A stretch of 64,000 bases of DNA from Trichoplax adhaerens (Eukaryota; Placozoa; Uniplacotomia; Trichoplacea; Trichoplacidae), in the NCBI RefSeq assembly GCF_000150275.1, contig NW_002060943.1:10014209-10078208 (forward strand), given 5' to 3'. Each line of letters begins with the position of its first letter. The stretch's first letter is position 1. This document shows, piece after piece, positions 1 to 16,100 of the stretch. The notes below the pieces were generated by a model. It had not been told where the DNA came from. It saw only the letters and a program-made list of their open reading frames with translations, and made no database searches. Made by a program: the position numbers and the translations under genes.

Positions 1-1709
1 TTTGTTTGCCGTCATTAACAATAACTCCAGCATTGGTTCAGGGATAAAATCAAATCATCGGAGACATGATCTGCAGCAACATGAACATGTTACGGGGAAA
101 AATTTCAGTTATATACAGTATGGTGGATTAGAACTAAGAAAATCTTACGTTTTATGATAGCACACCTATTATATTAAATTTTCAAAATTAAAAGTCCATA
201 AAAGCATTTCTTCTTTCATAGAAATATATAACTGATCATTGACTTCTGGAAATTTCTCCTTAAATATCAATAAATTAACTAAGAGGTGTTGCATATATTG
301 ACTTTAAGTGTTAAATGATACATAATTTCAATTTAATAATTTATTAAAATTTTTAAAATTGTGAATAAATTAAATAAGCAGAGTATCGCGAAATCCTTCA
401 AAGCGGACTAATTTTAGAGTTCCTAAATCGAATAATAGATATTATGCAAAGAAACCTTGAGACATGTTGGTTGCGTAAGAGCTTTCTTAACCGATTGACA
501 CAAAATTTTTAGTAGAGTTCCAATAGAAGATTTTAAATATGTAATGTTAGATCCTTTAATCCTCGTAAGGCACAACATTATTTAACCGGTACAGTATTCT
601 TTATTCTACTGCTTTACTTTTATAACTAGTATACATGGCCAAAAAGTTACAGCAAAATTATTGAGTGTTATTATAGTAGCCTAGTTAAGTACTTACAGCA
701 TCAATATTGCTTTACTTGCAATGATTCATCACTTAATCATATTCTGTACTTTAATTAAAGTAGCTTTTGACAAAAATTTGATCGTTTGTTCTATTATTTT
801 TGACTATGTTGACGAAAGTTGAAATTGTATCTTTCAAATATGCCGCAGATAGCAGGCGATATTTTTGTACACTACAGTACTACTTAAGTGCTGAATGTAA
901 ATTATTGCAAATATTCATAAAATAAAATAAGATTTAGGTGAGATATATATTACTCTCTTCTAAAAATCTGAAAATTACTTTGGTACTACCTATAAATTAA
1001 TATTAAGCAACATAGATTGTTGATATGCTGATCTAAAGATAATCGACCTATAGATTCTTATATTGAACCCAATATCATCAGTATTATCAAAAATAAACCT
1101 CAAATTCATTTATCCTTATTAACAATATTCATTAATTTATTTATTTATTTTAATCAATCACCTTTATAGCGATCAAACTATATACAGATCTTGTTTATGC
1201 TTTATCTCAAAGAGTATGTACATATAATATTGCATATTACCAGTGAAGGAATATATTTATCAAACGACTTCAAATACTACACGTATGTCGTACGCACTTA
1301 TTCTTAATACTAAAAAAACTAAATCATGATAGTTATACAGTTACAGTCTTTGATAATACAGTAGCAGATATTTTTGCAGTTTATGTTACGACTAATGCAA
1401 ACACTCTGCCTTAAATTGATTTTAAGAAAACTTTGGAAATGCTTTTAGTTTGATAATGTAGATAAATTGATATTAAAAGCGAATTAAGCTCTAACATTCG
1501 GGTTACTTTTCTATTTTAACTAAGATACTTCGATCCAAAGAAAAGATATAGAAAATAAAAAAATAACGTCATCGCAATAATCTTTTATGGCTAAGCTAAT
1601 AAAATATCTGAAGAATCTTAATGTCTGGTATAGGAACTTTTTAATTGGTTAAGGGAAATTATTTAAGTTTACAGCTCATAGATATGAGGTACAAGAAACG
1701 TTTACACCA
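1..1709. other. AT-rich stretch without recognisable gene
   Basis: No open frame with protein-like composition was found here on either strand. The stretch is AT-rich with scattered short A/T runs. It follows the stop codon of the minus-strand reading frame at 1710-2366, so part of it is probably that gene's 3' untranslated or downstream DNA. Only isolated single GTAC-type motifs occur (near 590 and 880), not a cluster. Confidence 0.5.
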
Positions 1710-2366
1710 CTATGATAAACTCCACATGGAATGACGACCGTGAGAAAAATGACCTTTACCAGGAGCATCTCGACTGACACTGTACTCAGCTAAAGCGTTC
1801 GGGCTTAGCGGCTCCCAACTGCTTGACTTCCATTTAGATGCATTACCAGATTTAGCCTTTATCGGGATTAACGGGCGTGAATTGGTTTCATATTCCATTT
1901 TCGTTACTTTTCTATTTACATCATTTACTACAGCCCTACTAGCCTTGAAGCTTTTATCTAAGAAGTCACTTAATTTGGGGGAAACGAAGACTAATTTTTT
2001 ATTGTCGATAATAGAAATTTTATCACTATTTTGTTGCTTTGTAATGTTAGATTTTAATTTCGTAGATGATATCCCAGTACGTGTAAGATTTATATCATTA
2101 TTGTAAGTATCAGATGTTCGTATTTTGGGATCAGGCTGATTACTACTATTATAGTGATAACCATTATCTTGATATCGGGTAAACCAGTCGTCAGCAGTAA
2201 TTCCATCTTCTAAAAATTCAGCCGTTTGATTGTTGTGCATCATGATCGATGTTAGGTCTTCATTTTGTTTGGCAACGCGATACATTAGATTAACCTTATT
2301 CTTAATGTTTCGACTACTTTCAGAAAGATCTACTTTCTTATAGGTGGCAAAGTTTGCAGCAGGCAT
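1710..2366 (-). CDS. Uncharacterised protein, single long exon, possibly terminal exon
   Basis: This is an open frame of about 218 codons starting MPAANFATYKK and ending GRHSMWSLS before a stop. The composition is low-complexity and polar (many N, S, K, D), with no signal peptide, membrane segment or catalytic motif. I do not recognise the family. An acceptor-like sequence (atgatag followed by GAA ATG) sits directly before the ATG, so the frame may instead be the last exon of the gene at 2480-4999. That would use a possible donor after PTSK inside exon 7 of that gene, and the join would be in phase. The length of the frame in AT-rich DNA argues that it is coding. Whether it is a separate gene or an alternative 3' exon is unresolved. 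Confidence 0.5.
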   Translation of the reverse strand: MPAANFATYKKVDLSESSRNIKNKVNLMYRVAKQNEDLTSIMMHNNQTAEFLEDGITADDWFTRYQDNGYHYNSSNQPDPKIRTSDTYNNDINLTRTGISSTKLKSNITKQQNSDKISIIDNKKLVFVSPKLSDFLDKSFKASRAVVNDVNRKVTKMEYETNSRPLIPIKAKSGNASKWKSSSWEPLSPNALAEYSVSRDAPGKGHFSHGRHSMWSLS

Positions 2367-2479
2367 TTCCTATCATATAAATGTAAATAGATGGATTGGA
2401 TGAGTAGGTAATGCAAGCTTTTTCAATCAGCATTAATTCTTGGATTGTTAACCAAGTTATTAAATAGCATAATTTACTT

Positions 2480-4999
2480 TTAAAGTGCATAAAACTCATC
2501 TAAAATAAATTTTATAGGAATAATTTTTGGTTCAATATAGCTGTATGTGAGAGTTATCATAAGATAAGACTTTTCAATAGCAGTACTAAATATTTGAGCC
2601 CAAGATGAAATTACTGTGTGCTTGCGCATTCCAATATGCAAGATAGAATTTTTAGAAATCGGAAACTGTGTTACCTTAGATGTTGGCAGCGATTGAAATT
2701 TCTTAACTGTCTTATCGCTAATCGATTCTCCTCGAAGAGTGTACCAAATGTCCGATATACTAGCTGATGCTTCTACGTGACAATAATACAATTTGCAATT
2801 TAGGCATTGTAGAGTTGGCAGGTTAACCAATTAAGGTTATATAATATCTCTAAAAGAAAGAAACTACCTATACCTAGCAATACAATACTTTGCAAGCTGC
2901 TTTCATTACATGAATTTTTATGAATATGAAATTCATGAATTAATTGAGGATAAATGATTCTGTTACTACTGATTCTGATGTTTCGATTTGTATTAATCCA
3001 TTCGATACGACTTAATGTTACATTCTTTATTTAACAGCAAAAATCAATACTAAATAATCAATAACTGGATAGTACTTTCATTCGCGTACCTTTAAATTTT
3101 TGTAGTAATAAGTTGTCTCCTTTTTTGACAATTGGTTTGAAACTAGGAAAGAGGATTGACTTTGCATCCGATTCGCCGAACAATTCAACCAATTGTAGTT
3201 GATATTCTGGACTATCTTGATCAATTATTGAACTCTAAATATGAGGTATCAAATAATTCGAGTTTTATGATTTTAAAAAATCGTATGAATGTATCAGTTG
3301 GTAATCATATCTAATATTAATCATTTGATCTTTCAAGTAGGCAGCATATGGTACAAGGATATTATTTGGAAGAGGTACTTACAATCGTGGCACTATTGTT
3401 GTGATTTTCTGCAATATCAATAAGGCAGTCTTTTGAGATATCATGCTTCTCTTTCTCAACCATAATACTAACTTGGGCTGTTTCATCGTTGTTATTATTG
3501 GATTTTAATGTCCTGCTTGGCTTATTTATTGATAAATTTCGCGAAATTCCCGACCTTTTCAATAACTTATCTCGAACTGCCATAATGAATTGTAAGCAAT
3601 AAAGTCGATTTAGCTACTTTTACAATGAACAATATAAATATTTATAGTAATTGATATTAATAGGGGTTTTCTTATTACGGGAGTAGAAGTATGAAATACT
3701 CGGAAATAAGAATATAAAAAGATATATAACACAACAATAGTTTTATATAGCTATAACTACCTAACGATTCGCTACAGATATTTCTTAGCTTGTCAATGTT
3801 GTTCTTTTCCAATTGAGCAGTTTCAATAGTATTCTAGGATAGGTTAGCATAAAACATTATTTCGATCAAATCAATAATAAGATTGGCCATAACCACAATG
3901 ATACGTGTCAACAATACGAAATATAACTAATTTGGGTTTATATCAAACTATAAAATATTTTATAAATAATAATGTTAAGGTTAATACTTTGAAGTTTCAT
4001 TTTAGAAATCAGAAAACATATAGAAGCGATGAAATTATGTAAAATTATCCAACAACACGCGAAAGGTATAAATTATACTGTAGATTATAATCACTAGTAA
4101 ACGCTTACATAATTGCTATCTAAATCAGATTATTCGAACCTGACGCCTTTCAGCCTCATTTCTACTTCGCCTCTCTTGCAAGATTTCCGCCTGGCGCTTA
4201 ATAAGTTGCTGTTGTAAAAGAATCTTATTTTGATACATCTTAATTTGCTGGTCTCTATATCTTTTTTTAACTGTTTCCCAAAGTTCATACATTCTTTCAT
4301 ATTTCTAAGTGTGAGTTTAAAAAATGCTTCGTTACTTATACTAGTACGCCATATCATATTTTTAGAAATGTTATGACTGGATTTCACAATTCGAGAATTT
4401 CTTAAATTTTACTGTTACTTCTTATTTAATTTCGTAATATCTATCGTTTATGATAGCTTAAGTACTGATAACTTACTATCGTTTTATTGCGTTTTCGGGT
4501 TCCTTCATCTGTCTTTTTTCTTACTTTAGGTTGTAGTTTACTATGATAGCGATCACTGTCGCTTGCTGCCTGATGGTGCTCATGATTTTCTGTGGTTGAC
4601 TGATGAAATTTCTGATCACTTGTAGCAAAAATGGGTTAGATAGTAAGGCTTAGCGCTATAAAATTTTCATAAACAAGTTATTTACGGTACTACGTACGTA
4701 TTGATCCAACGAACAATAAGTAATGAAAACAAAGTAAATTATTACATAGGATTAAGAGTCACCCATGTAGCTTTTTAACTACATGGCCCATAAGTAGGAT
4801 AATAAAAACTTAAGGTTTGCACTAAGTATTTTCTATCGTAATAATCGGTAATTATAGTAATGATTAAAATCAGATTAGACATTTAATCTTAAAATATTAT
4901 GCAATTTATGGAGAAAAAGTTATACCTTGAATAGTCTTGATCAAGCTTTTCTTTTGGTGATAGGTAATCGTTAAGAATGGAAGGTAGAGTAGAATTCAT
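2480..4999 (-). CDS. Uncharacterised seven-exon coiled-coil protein
   Basis: I assembled seven exons by splice sites and reading phase: 4926-4999, 4477-4618, 4140-4304, 3761-3833, 3383-3576, 3090-3234 and 2480-2772. They total 1086 bases and give about 361 residues. The start is MNSTLPSILNDYLSPKEK. A polar His/Lys/Arg-rich region follows, then a strongly helical, charged stretch in exon 3 (RYRDQQIKMYQNKI, then LLQQQLIKRQAEILQERR), which is very likely coiled coil. A Ser/Asn-rich linker and a more globular C-terminal part with Trp, Tyr and Ile come next. All phases close without a stop, which supports a single gene. The acceptor of exon 7 is the least certain, and an alternative donor within it could lead to the frame at 1710-2366. 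I do not recognise the family. A GTAC-repeat cluster lies about 420 bases upstream of the start. Confidence 0.55.
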
Positions 5000-5416
5000 T
5001 ACGTTTTAATATTAGTTAGAAAATCTTTAGCCAAGACAGGTCCACTAGCAATAGTAATGTTGATAATGCTGGTATTTTTTAATTTTTTGAATAAAGTTTA
5101 TGGCGTTATATCAGCTTTCATTAAATGCTAAGACCTAAATTGAATTGACTGATTATAATTAGCGGTCAGTACAACTAGGTAACTATAGCATTAAGAAATA
5201 AACGTGAGCAAGTTTACAGATTATTTGCTGAACGGTAAGAGATTCAATAGAGTTAATGTAAGAGAGTTTCACGTTTTAAATTACTAGACTGAGAAGGTTA
5301 TACCAGGCCATTCCTAATAATCGTAAATGTTACAGTATCTGAATAGACTACGATGTCTGGGAAGGTAACACGTCGAATTCTTGGTGATGCGGCATCGGTG
5401 TCATGGCAACGCCAAT

Positions 5417-5520
5417 ATACTGCACTGTATTGTACACTGTACTGTACTACTGGTATAGAACTCTATTTCTCAAAACTCTAGTGTACTGTATACTGTACTG
5501 TACTCTACTGTGCAGTCATG
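5417..5520. repeat. GTAC-palindrome repeat cluster
   Basis: Several overlapping copies of tactgtac-type units occur here (for example gtacactgtactgtactac). It is the same repeat family as the clusters at 9328, 20898, 29216, 36238, 44875, 53190 and 61362, and it lies upstream of the minus-strand start at 4999. Confidence 0.75.
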
Positions 5521-6130
5521 GACTACTAAATACACTATTACCAGTAAGATTTAGTAGTCTACGCTACAGTACACTATGGTACAGTCAGGGCGTAAAATAA
5601 TGTAGAGGTCTATTATTTTCTCGGTCATTCTACTATATGGTACCAATGAAACCGTATATCATACTGCACAGAACCAACCTAGCAGGATATTAGAAGCTAA
5701 TTTAGATGTCAGCCGCAGACAGAGCAGTGTGCCTTTACAGACATGCGATACACTTGAAATGACCAAGAAAGTAATCGACTTCCATATTATTAGTATTGTC
5801 AACGATTGCTTCACGTCCCTCTTTTTCTTTCTTTTGTACCGTGGTCCCTGATAGTACTGTACTCTCAGTAAATCTCTTCTGGTGGAACGCATAATATTGA
5901 TTACATACTGTACTCAGTAGTGGATTAAAAACCTTATCGAACTAACTAATAATATAATTTATATATGCTTGTTTGATGATGGGTGAGTCATTACTTTCTT
6001 CTCGATTAATTTATGTACTAGTATATAGTATACTGTACTGTACTATATCATGGCCTATATAGTGATTGTTCATGATATTATTATTTTAAAATGTAAGGTA
6101 TTTTTGAACCAAAAACCTTATGGAGTTATT

Positions 6131-6168
6131 ACTACTAAATTTTTAAATCATTTTAAAAATTTGGTAGT
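6131..6168. repeat. Short inverted repeat (hairpin)
   Basis: An arm reading ACTAAATTTTTAAA is followed a few bases later by its near-complement TTTAAAAATTTGGTAGT. The sequence can form a stem of about 14-17 base pairs with a tiny loop. It lies in the 3' flank of CCDC77. Its role is unknown; it could be a remnant of a small foldback element. Confidence 0.55.
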
Positions 6169-6875
6169 CTCTAGCTAGAAGAACATTTAATATTTTGGAA
6201 GCCAAGTTTCCAGCGGTACTGTAATTATATAATTATCATATATAATTAATCATTATGTGTCTTCATTATTACTGTAAATCAGTATGTACTAGCCAACCTT
6301 GCACACTTAGCCGTTGCTGTCAAAAAAGTAAACTGTATTATGTACGTATTTTGTTTATTGTCAACCATGATGGATTAGATTTGTGGTTTCATAAAAGGAT
6401 ATCTTACATTTAATACACTTATTGCTAGATGCGCTTAGGATATTATCAAAGAATTTTATTCAATATTATATTTTCAAATTTTTTGTATTTTAATAAGAAA
6501 GGGATGATGTCATCTTAACTATACTCTTGTAGGTTTGGTTACTTTACACACTGCAGCACTGACTTTGTAGTCACGAAACTTAATAAATAAAGAAACATGA
6601 TTTCAACTAAGTGTAGTTATATTGACAATTGACAAAAATGGAAGCGATATTTTCTGCGTGCTCGATTGACGGTGTATGCAGTGTCGAAATATTTAATCAT
6701 GGCGATAGTTTATAAAGAATTAGATATATCATTATTTAGATTCAAATAGTGAGTCAGTAATAGGGTAGCTTTCTATCCCTATAGATAAAGCGTAAACAGT
6801 GGGCCAGCATAAACAGTATATGCAATAACATAACCGCTCGATGCAACGTAGTTAATTATTTAATTATTTTACATT

Positions 6876-9296
<2,421 letters not shown>

Positions 9297-10183
9297 TTTT
9301 TTTTTGAATTGGGCGGCACTCGAGTAACTGTACAGTACAGTACTGCACTGTACAGTACTGTACTGTAGTGCGTACTGTACAGTACAGTATTGTACTGTAC
9401 TGTACTGTACTGCGCTGCGCGATTGACATTAAAAACAAAATTAAATTAAATTAATTATAAAGCTGCTAGTACTGTAGGATTTTCTGTACGGTCTTCATTT
9501 TTTACCGTATTGTACTGTACTGTACAGTGTACAGTACAGTACATTTTTAGCAGAGTGCTAACTTACCCACTACAGTACTGTACAGAAATGTACTGTACTG
9601 TACTGTACTGTACAGTACTGTACAGTACTATGGAACGTGTAAAGATGACATTTTGAATCTTAACAACATGTAAACTGGTCTGGAGGCGGCGATACCGACA
9701 ACTACAGTACTGTACAGTCAGGGACTTCTAAGACTAATACTGTACAGTACTGTACAGTGTACAGCACGGTGCAGTACTGTACTGTACAGTACGATATTCT
9801 GTAAATTGCAGAACAGGACTCCGACTACAGTGTACTGTACAGTACAGTACTGTACAGTAATGCAACAATAAATCATGAAATTGCTTTATATCAGCTAGCA
9901 ATCTTTAAATATTGTTATACTGTACGAATACGATCGTTAGTACAGCATAGTGTACCTATAAAAAATAGTCTCTCAGTCATGGGTTTTTATCGTGAGTAAC
10001 ATGAATGTCTTCCATATATTTTAACGACCGTTACCTAATTACTTATACCTATTTGTCTCCTTATTGCTGATAGCAGTGATTGGCAGAATTGCAGCTTTCT
10101 TGTAACCGGAGATATTCATAAATTTTTATTCACATCGTTGCAATAATACTGTACAGTATACTAAGGAAGAACTCTAGCTAATT
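9297..10183. promoter_or_regulatory. Divergent promoter region of CCDC77 and IQSEC
   Basis: The 887 bases between the two start codons hold no gene and are dominated by GTAC-palindrome repeats at 9328-9860. A last copy (tactgtacagtatac) lies about 25 bases before the IQSEC start. Both promoters must lie here or in the first introns. Confidence 0.7.
9328..9860. repeat. Dense GTAC-palindrome repeat cluster
   Basis: Many copies of units such as tactgtacagtactgtac occur in at least four sub-blocks (9328-9420, 9500-9545, 9575-9630, 9705-9860) separated by unique DNA. The unit is built from GTAC joined by single A or T bases, so each stretch is self-complementary and can fold. Spacing is irregular. 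Confidence 0.9.
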
Positions 10184-13100
10184 ATGGAAGTCATCAGTGA
10201 AGAATCTATAATAGAATTACATAAAAAAATTAATTACCAGGCCCATTATATTGACGAATTAAAGAAGAAAATTGATATATTGGAGGCGTACAATCGAGAT
10301 TTAGAGCTAGCACTTTTAACAATACATGGCCGAGCAAATGATTTTGAATTCGAAGATGACCTATCACATGGCGAAAAGCTATTTAGGTATGAGATATTTC
10401 GTGTATAATTATTATTTTTATAATAATAATCTTTAATGATTGCAGTTAGCTAATTATTGATTAATTAATGGCATTGATTATATTATACAGAGCTACATTA
10501 ATGGTGTATAGGATGTCCTTTTAATGTTGTTTGGAATGTTAGATTCTAATTGCTTGTACATGTACGCCTACAAGCAATTAGAATAGAATCTATTAGGCAG
10601 TGTCTTGTTTTACTGTACCAGATAAGAGTTCCAACTACTGTATGCATACGTATATTTAATCATACTATACACTATACAGTATACTCTCTAATACTGACGA
10701 AAAATGTTGTGGAAATGCAGTACACGGCTATACAGTTATAATTATTATAAATACAATTACTGTATTATACCTAATCGTAAACTCTAATTATAAATTTGTG
10801 CCACAACTGATATGTCGCGCTTAGTTATTTCATTGCTGCAGTATTCGTACGTATTAGATAATAATAATTATTATATTGTTAATGTTGTCGTAAATATAGC
10901 CTAGATAATAATTGTTAACTGATAATATAAATAATAATAGAATTACGCGTATATAAGGTATTTTAATTTCACTTGAAAGATGAGTACAGCATTCGAACGT
11001 TTATTGCAACTTCGAATATACGGTATATGTCTTCTAAAAATTTTACATTATCCGCGTTAAATGAAAGAACAATACGAATTGATTATACGAACTAAAAGAG
11101 GATTAATTATATCAGTTATTGTAATGTACTACATAAATAGTAAAGGGTATTTCTTTACTATTAAATTGAAGTCATTCAAAAGATTAGCCGTTCGGCAAAA
11201 TATTGACATCGATTTTATTTTAGCTGTGAGGTTATCGATTACGATGCATAGTTAATTACAACTATCAGTGATTGACATCGGTTTTATTTCAGCCGTGAGG
11301 TTATCGATTACGATGCATAATTACCAGTAATTAATTAAATGGATTACAGACTACCGATTCCTGGTTTAATTAATTAATTTACCTATTTTTATTAAAATAT
11401 TGTTGACTCGGTACTCAGTATATCGCCATCATTTCGTAATAGTAATGACACGAAATGACTAGATAAAATTTCGATCTTATTAGAGGCAAAAGTTTTATTT
11501 ATTTATATTCAGTGTAGTTAAAATCCTTTATTCTGGGCTATTTAACTTGTACACTATATTTAATAATCCAAGAATGCACAGTGATTCTTCCTACCTAAAT
11601 CGTAATACTTTGCAATGGGTGAGAAAATATACAACTACACGGTCTTTAGATTTTGAATTTCCGTTTTCAACTTATGACTAGTGCCGATGAAAACAGAATG
11701 CAAATATTAAATCTTTTGAAATCCACGAAATGGCGGTACGATAACGGTGAAAAAACGTTAAATTTGCAACATAAAAGCCATAACGTTGATTTATCTCCTG
11801 AACTACGGCAGTATCATCTGAAAATGGTTGAAAGAAAATATGGCGGTGGTCAAAAGGCAAATCGTGCTGCTAGTGTTATTCAGGTACATTTTCGTAAATA
11901 TCAGATGAATAAAAGATTTGATAAGTGGCGTAAAGCGTCAACAAATCACTCGCGGGTATATCGTAGCCGATCGGATGCCGATTTTACTTATCGTATGGGC
12001 GGCCGGCGCCCACGAAGCTTCGCTGGAATTGGAACTGCTCTGCCGTATGAAGAATATCTCGCTCAAAGATCTGAATCTCGAAACTCTTTCAACAGGTGAT
12101 CTTAGTTAATAATGTAAGTTTCTAGATGAACGTACATGTCTGGCAATAAATTTAAGTCAGCTCTTTAAATTTAATTATAGTCGTTTGAAACATGAGGATG
12201 CAAATAAATTTCAAAGTCAATCAGGAGATCGTGCGCATCATTCAGCCATAGAAGCAACTCAAAATTATAGAGCTATTAATGTTAATGATGCTGAATTATC
12301 ACAAAGTGAAGCAACCTTTGATAAATACTTATCTGACCAAAGTAATAGAGATATATTGCTAAAAGATCATTCACTAACCGATATGAACGAAACTTCGCTC
12401 GGGCTACTTCAAAATAGTGATAGTTCGAATACCTTGCAAAATACAGCCAATTTTGTTCAAAGTGCTAAAGCCACATCAACTAATGAAGAAGGTAGATTCT
12501 TAATGGAGAGTAAGTTAAAAAAGCAAGTAGCGGCTTCTGGCGAATATAAGGAAAATGGTATAGGTAATACTAGTAATTAGATATAACGTATCTTTGCTGT
12601 AGACTTTTTGACATCGAAAGTTGCTTATGATATTATTCCGAATCCCATGCTTGTTAAGTCAGAGCATAGGTTGATAAAATGTACTGCTGATCTGCATGAT
12701 GAAATAAATATATAGCTCTAAGTAAGTTGCAGGATAGATCGAAGCAGTTATAATTTAAAAGTTGCAGACGATTATGATGATTAAATTATAATGGCGAGGA
12801 GACAGGAGAAAGGACGAGAATTTTATAGTGAAATAAAATGCGTATATATGTATTACTATTAAATTTAGATTACACTGCAATATCAATTAGTACAGTTATA
12901 GGGAAATGCTATATACGTTGTATATGAGTATTATTTACGCACATTCGCATAATCATACAATCAAATACATGTTGTAGCCTCCGAGTTATTCTAGAAAAAT
13001 TTAGGAATACTGATTCACCTTTAACCTCCTTTTATAGTCACATATTACATATTATTTGCTATTACATATTATCTACTAGTGTATAATATAATGTACGTTT

Positions 13101-16100
13101 ATCGATTATGTAACACTACAAATATCGGATTGTGATGTAATTGTTAAATATTATAGTACAGTTCCTTCATTCGAAGTCCCATTTTCAACTGAAGACATAC
13201 CTGATCACTAAATTTGGAAGTAATTATGATATATATATAATTTTTATATAGGTAATATGCAATATATTCTAATCGTGGACTGAATTTAAGGACTGGCTTA
13301 CACTATTTTAATAGGTCAAAATTTGTGGAATTATTTCTAGTAATTATAGTTATCGTTCAGACTGAGCATGTATCATATAATCAACGGTGTTTGCAATGTT
13401 AGTTCTTATATTTTTACCACGTTTGTTACATAGAAAACCTCAAAGAGGAATCGAATATCTTATTAGGAAAGGCATTTTAAAACGAGATCCCGAGTTTGTA
13501 GCTAGATTCTTGTTCGAGCAAATTGGTGTAAGTAAGAAATTTTTGGGAGAATATTTAGGCTGCATCTCGGAATCTTTTAATGTGGCTGTGCTAGAGTAAG
13601 TACAAAATTTGGTCTGGAGTCGAGTTCAGCATATGATTAGCATATAATAATGCTTTAGAAAACATTATTCTATTCTTTTTCGTCGAAAACTTGTATTAAT
13701 ATTTATATTGCATTTAATGCGTATAGCTGGTATATTAATTTTCTGGATTTTACAAAAATTACTGTTGATGAAGCGCTGAGAAGGATGTTGAAAACCTTTT
13801 TATTACCGGTATGTGAGAACTTTATATTCCTATTATAAACTTTCAGTTGCCTGGTCCAGCAGACTTGCTCTATGCCTAGATATTTATGAGTTAAAATACT
13901 TTGGGTAACAAGATTGTAATAATCAATTTTAACAGGGAGAAGCTCAAAAAATCGAGAAGATAATGCAAGTTAGTAGTTTTGTTTGTAATGAGATTGTTAA
14001 TAGGTCTTGTTGAAATTCTTAGTCTTAAAAGACAAATTATTTGCAATATATCATAAATTGTAGGTTTTTGCTCATCGATATTGCGAATGCAACGAAGATT
14101 GTCCCTTCTCTGAAGACACGATGTTCATACTTTCTTTTTCAATGATAATGCTCAATACTGATTTACATAATCCTAACATAAAGAATGAAAGAAGGATGAA
14201 AGAACAAGACTTTATACGTAACAATAGAGGTACAGCAACAATTTCATTTATAGATTAGTACTATATAATAGTAATTATGTGTAATTTAAAATTTTGTATA
14301 TGTATTGAATTTTTCAATTATTCCTATAAGTAATTTTTTAAATCATGATTGGTTGAAGGTATCAACGACGGCAATGACTTACCTGATCAATTTTTAGCTG
14401 GTATATATCACAGAATTAAGCAGGTATGTAAGGTAATGCACCTAAAACGATGGGTCTTCTTGTAAAGTAATGATATTCTTTTTGATATCCTTTGCGTAAC
14501 TAGAACCCATTTCAATCTGGAGTTGATCATACAACGAAAGTTAGAAATATTGAAAATTCTATTAACGGAAAGTGCCCGGTTAGGATAGATTCTTATTGCC
14601 TCATTTCTGATAATAGCGTGTTCTTCAACTAAAAGTTATATAATTTCTGAAATACGTCGGTTTGTCGATATCAGGAGTTATCACTTCCGCATCGACAGCT
14701 GATTCATATAGCCAGCTTTTGCGTTGTAGATCCAAACAAAAAAGAAAAGCCAGGATTGCATCCAAGAATTGTATTTCTGTTTAACGATATGATACTGGTA
14801 AGCAAACATAGTTTAAAAGAAAATAGCTTTTAGAAATATTGGTTATAATTGAAAGGAGCATTTTTTAATGGTATAGTTAACAAAGATGCAAATAAAAAAG
14901 GGCAGACAGTCTGCGCCGCTAAAAGTACCTACAGTGGGTGGATCTACTTACAACTATAAGTCTCATTATACTCTATGGGGTTTGCAAGTGCGAGTCATCA
15001 AACACAGTTGTATGTAACTTGTCTAAATAAATTTTAGGAAATGATCAAGTAAACATACTTGATAAATGATTTCTTCCTGCTTAATATAGAAGCTATTCTT
15101 TCTTACGATCGATTCTTAGACTATAAATTTCCGCTCCAGTTATATAAGCAATTGGACAGCAAGGTAAGTGTTAAAACTTAATATTATCTATAAAATTTAC
15201 GATTATAGTACTTAATGAATAAAAATGTTCATTTTGTAGATCGTTCTTACATTGAATGCAAGCAACGAGTCGGAAAGAAGGAATTTCGTTAAAAATTTAA
15301 AATTAGCGCTTTGTGAGGTACAATTTTATACAGAATTATCTCACTCTTATATAGGATATATCATATATGTTTACTTCATTCTTTTGTAGGTCGAAGCGGT
15401 CGAGAAGGAAAGATTAGGTAATGATAGTGGTACATAGTACTTAATGTATTGTAGATACTTTGATTCGTCTTTGAATATGTTTTTCGATGCAAGACTGAAA
15501 GTGTAAATTAAACTTTAAACTTTTAATCGATATCTGATGTCTTTTGATACCTTGAATTAGCTGAGATAGAGGCTCAGAAGGCTGGAAAAAATTATTTAAG
15601 CAGGAACACAGATAATACATCAGTCATTGGCAGCGCTGAAGCTACACAATTGGTCTCGTATTCTTTGGTAAGGAGTGCACTGACTATGCTCGCGGTTGTT
15701 TTGGTTTCTTTTTGACTGTAATTAGTATTGTGTTTTTATTAATGTACAATACATTCAGAAAAATTATAATATCTTTTTAAAGGGTGATGATAAAGCAGCT
15801 TATAATGGCTCAACGATGAATAGCAAAGAAATAACTTCAACAGTAAAACTTAGCGAAAGTATCAGTAGTTCTTCAGAATGTGATGAATCTACTTTGAGCA
15901 TTGCTAACAATTCTTCGCTACAGAAAGATCACGATGTAGAATCGGCTGAGGCAAATACTACAGAAAACGTACTTCAATCTAGGCATTTCGATAATGTTAA
16001 ATTACCAACCGCAGATCTCCATGATATTAGTAATATTTCAGGTTCTCTATCACCGAAACATGATATAAATACGGAGGCCTCTTCAACGAATTCTGAAAGT

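Larger units (their letters stand above)
5000..6875. promoter_or_regulatory. Intergenic: upstream of the 2480-4999 gene, downstream of CCDC77
   Basis: No coding sequence is recognised here. The left part should hold the promoter of the gene starting at 4999 and contains GTAC-type palindromes at about 5417-5520, with single units near 5855, 5905 and 6027. A hairpin lies at 6131-6168. The right end is 3' flank of CCDC77. Confidence 0.45.

Noticed and set aside
9328-9860. CRISPR-like repeat array
   Set aside because: The repeats are short, irregularly spaced and overlapping, there are no unique spacers of even length, and the setting is a eukaryotic promoter.
14484-14492. ATATCCTTT in an IQSEC intron
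   Set aside because: It sits about 20 bases before an ordinary AG acceptor, so it is not at an exon edge. Similar chance matches occur on the minus strand near 7045 and 6395 and within a TANGO6 exon near 52260.
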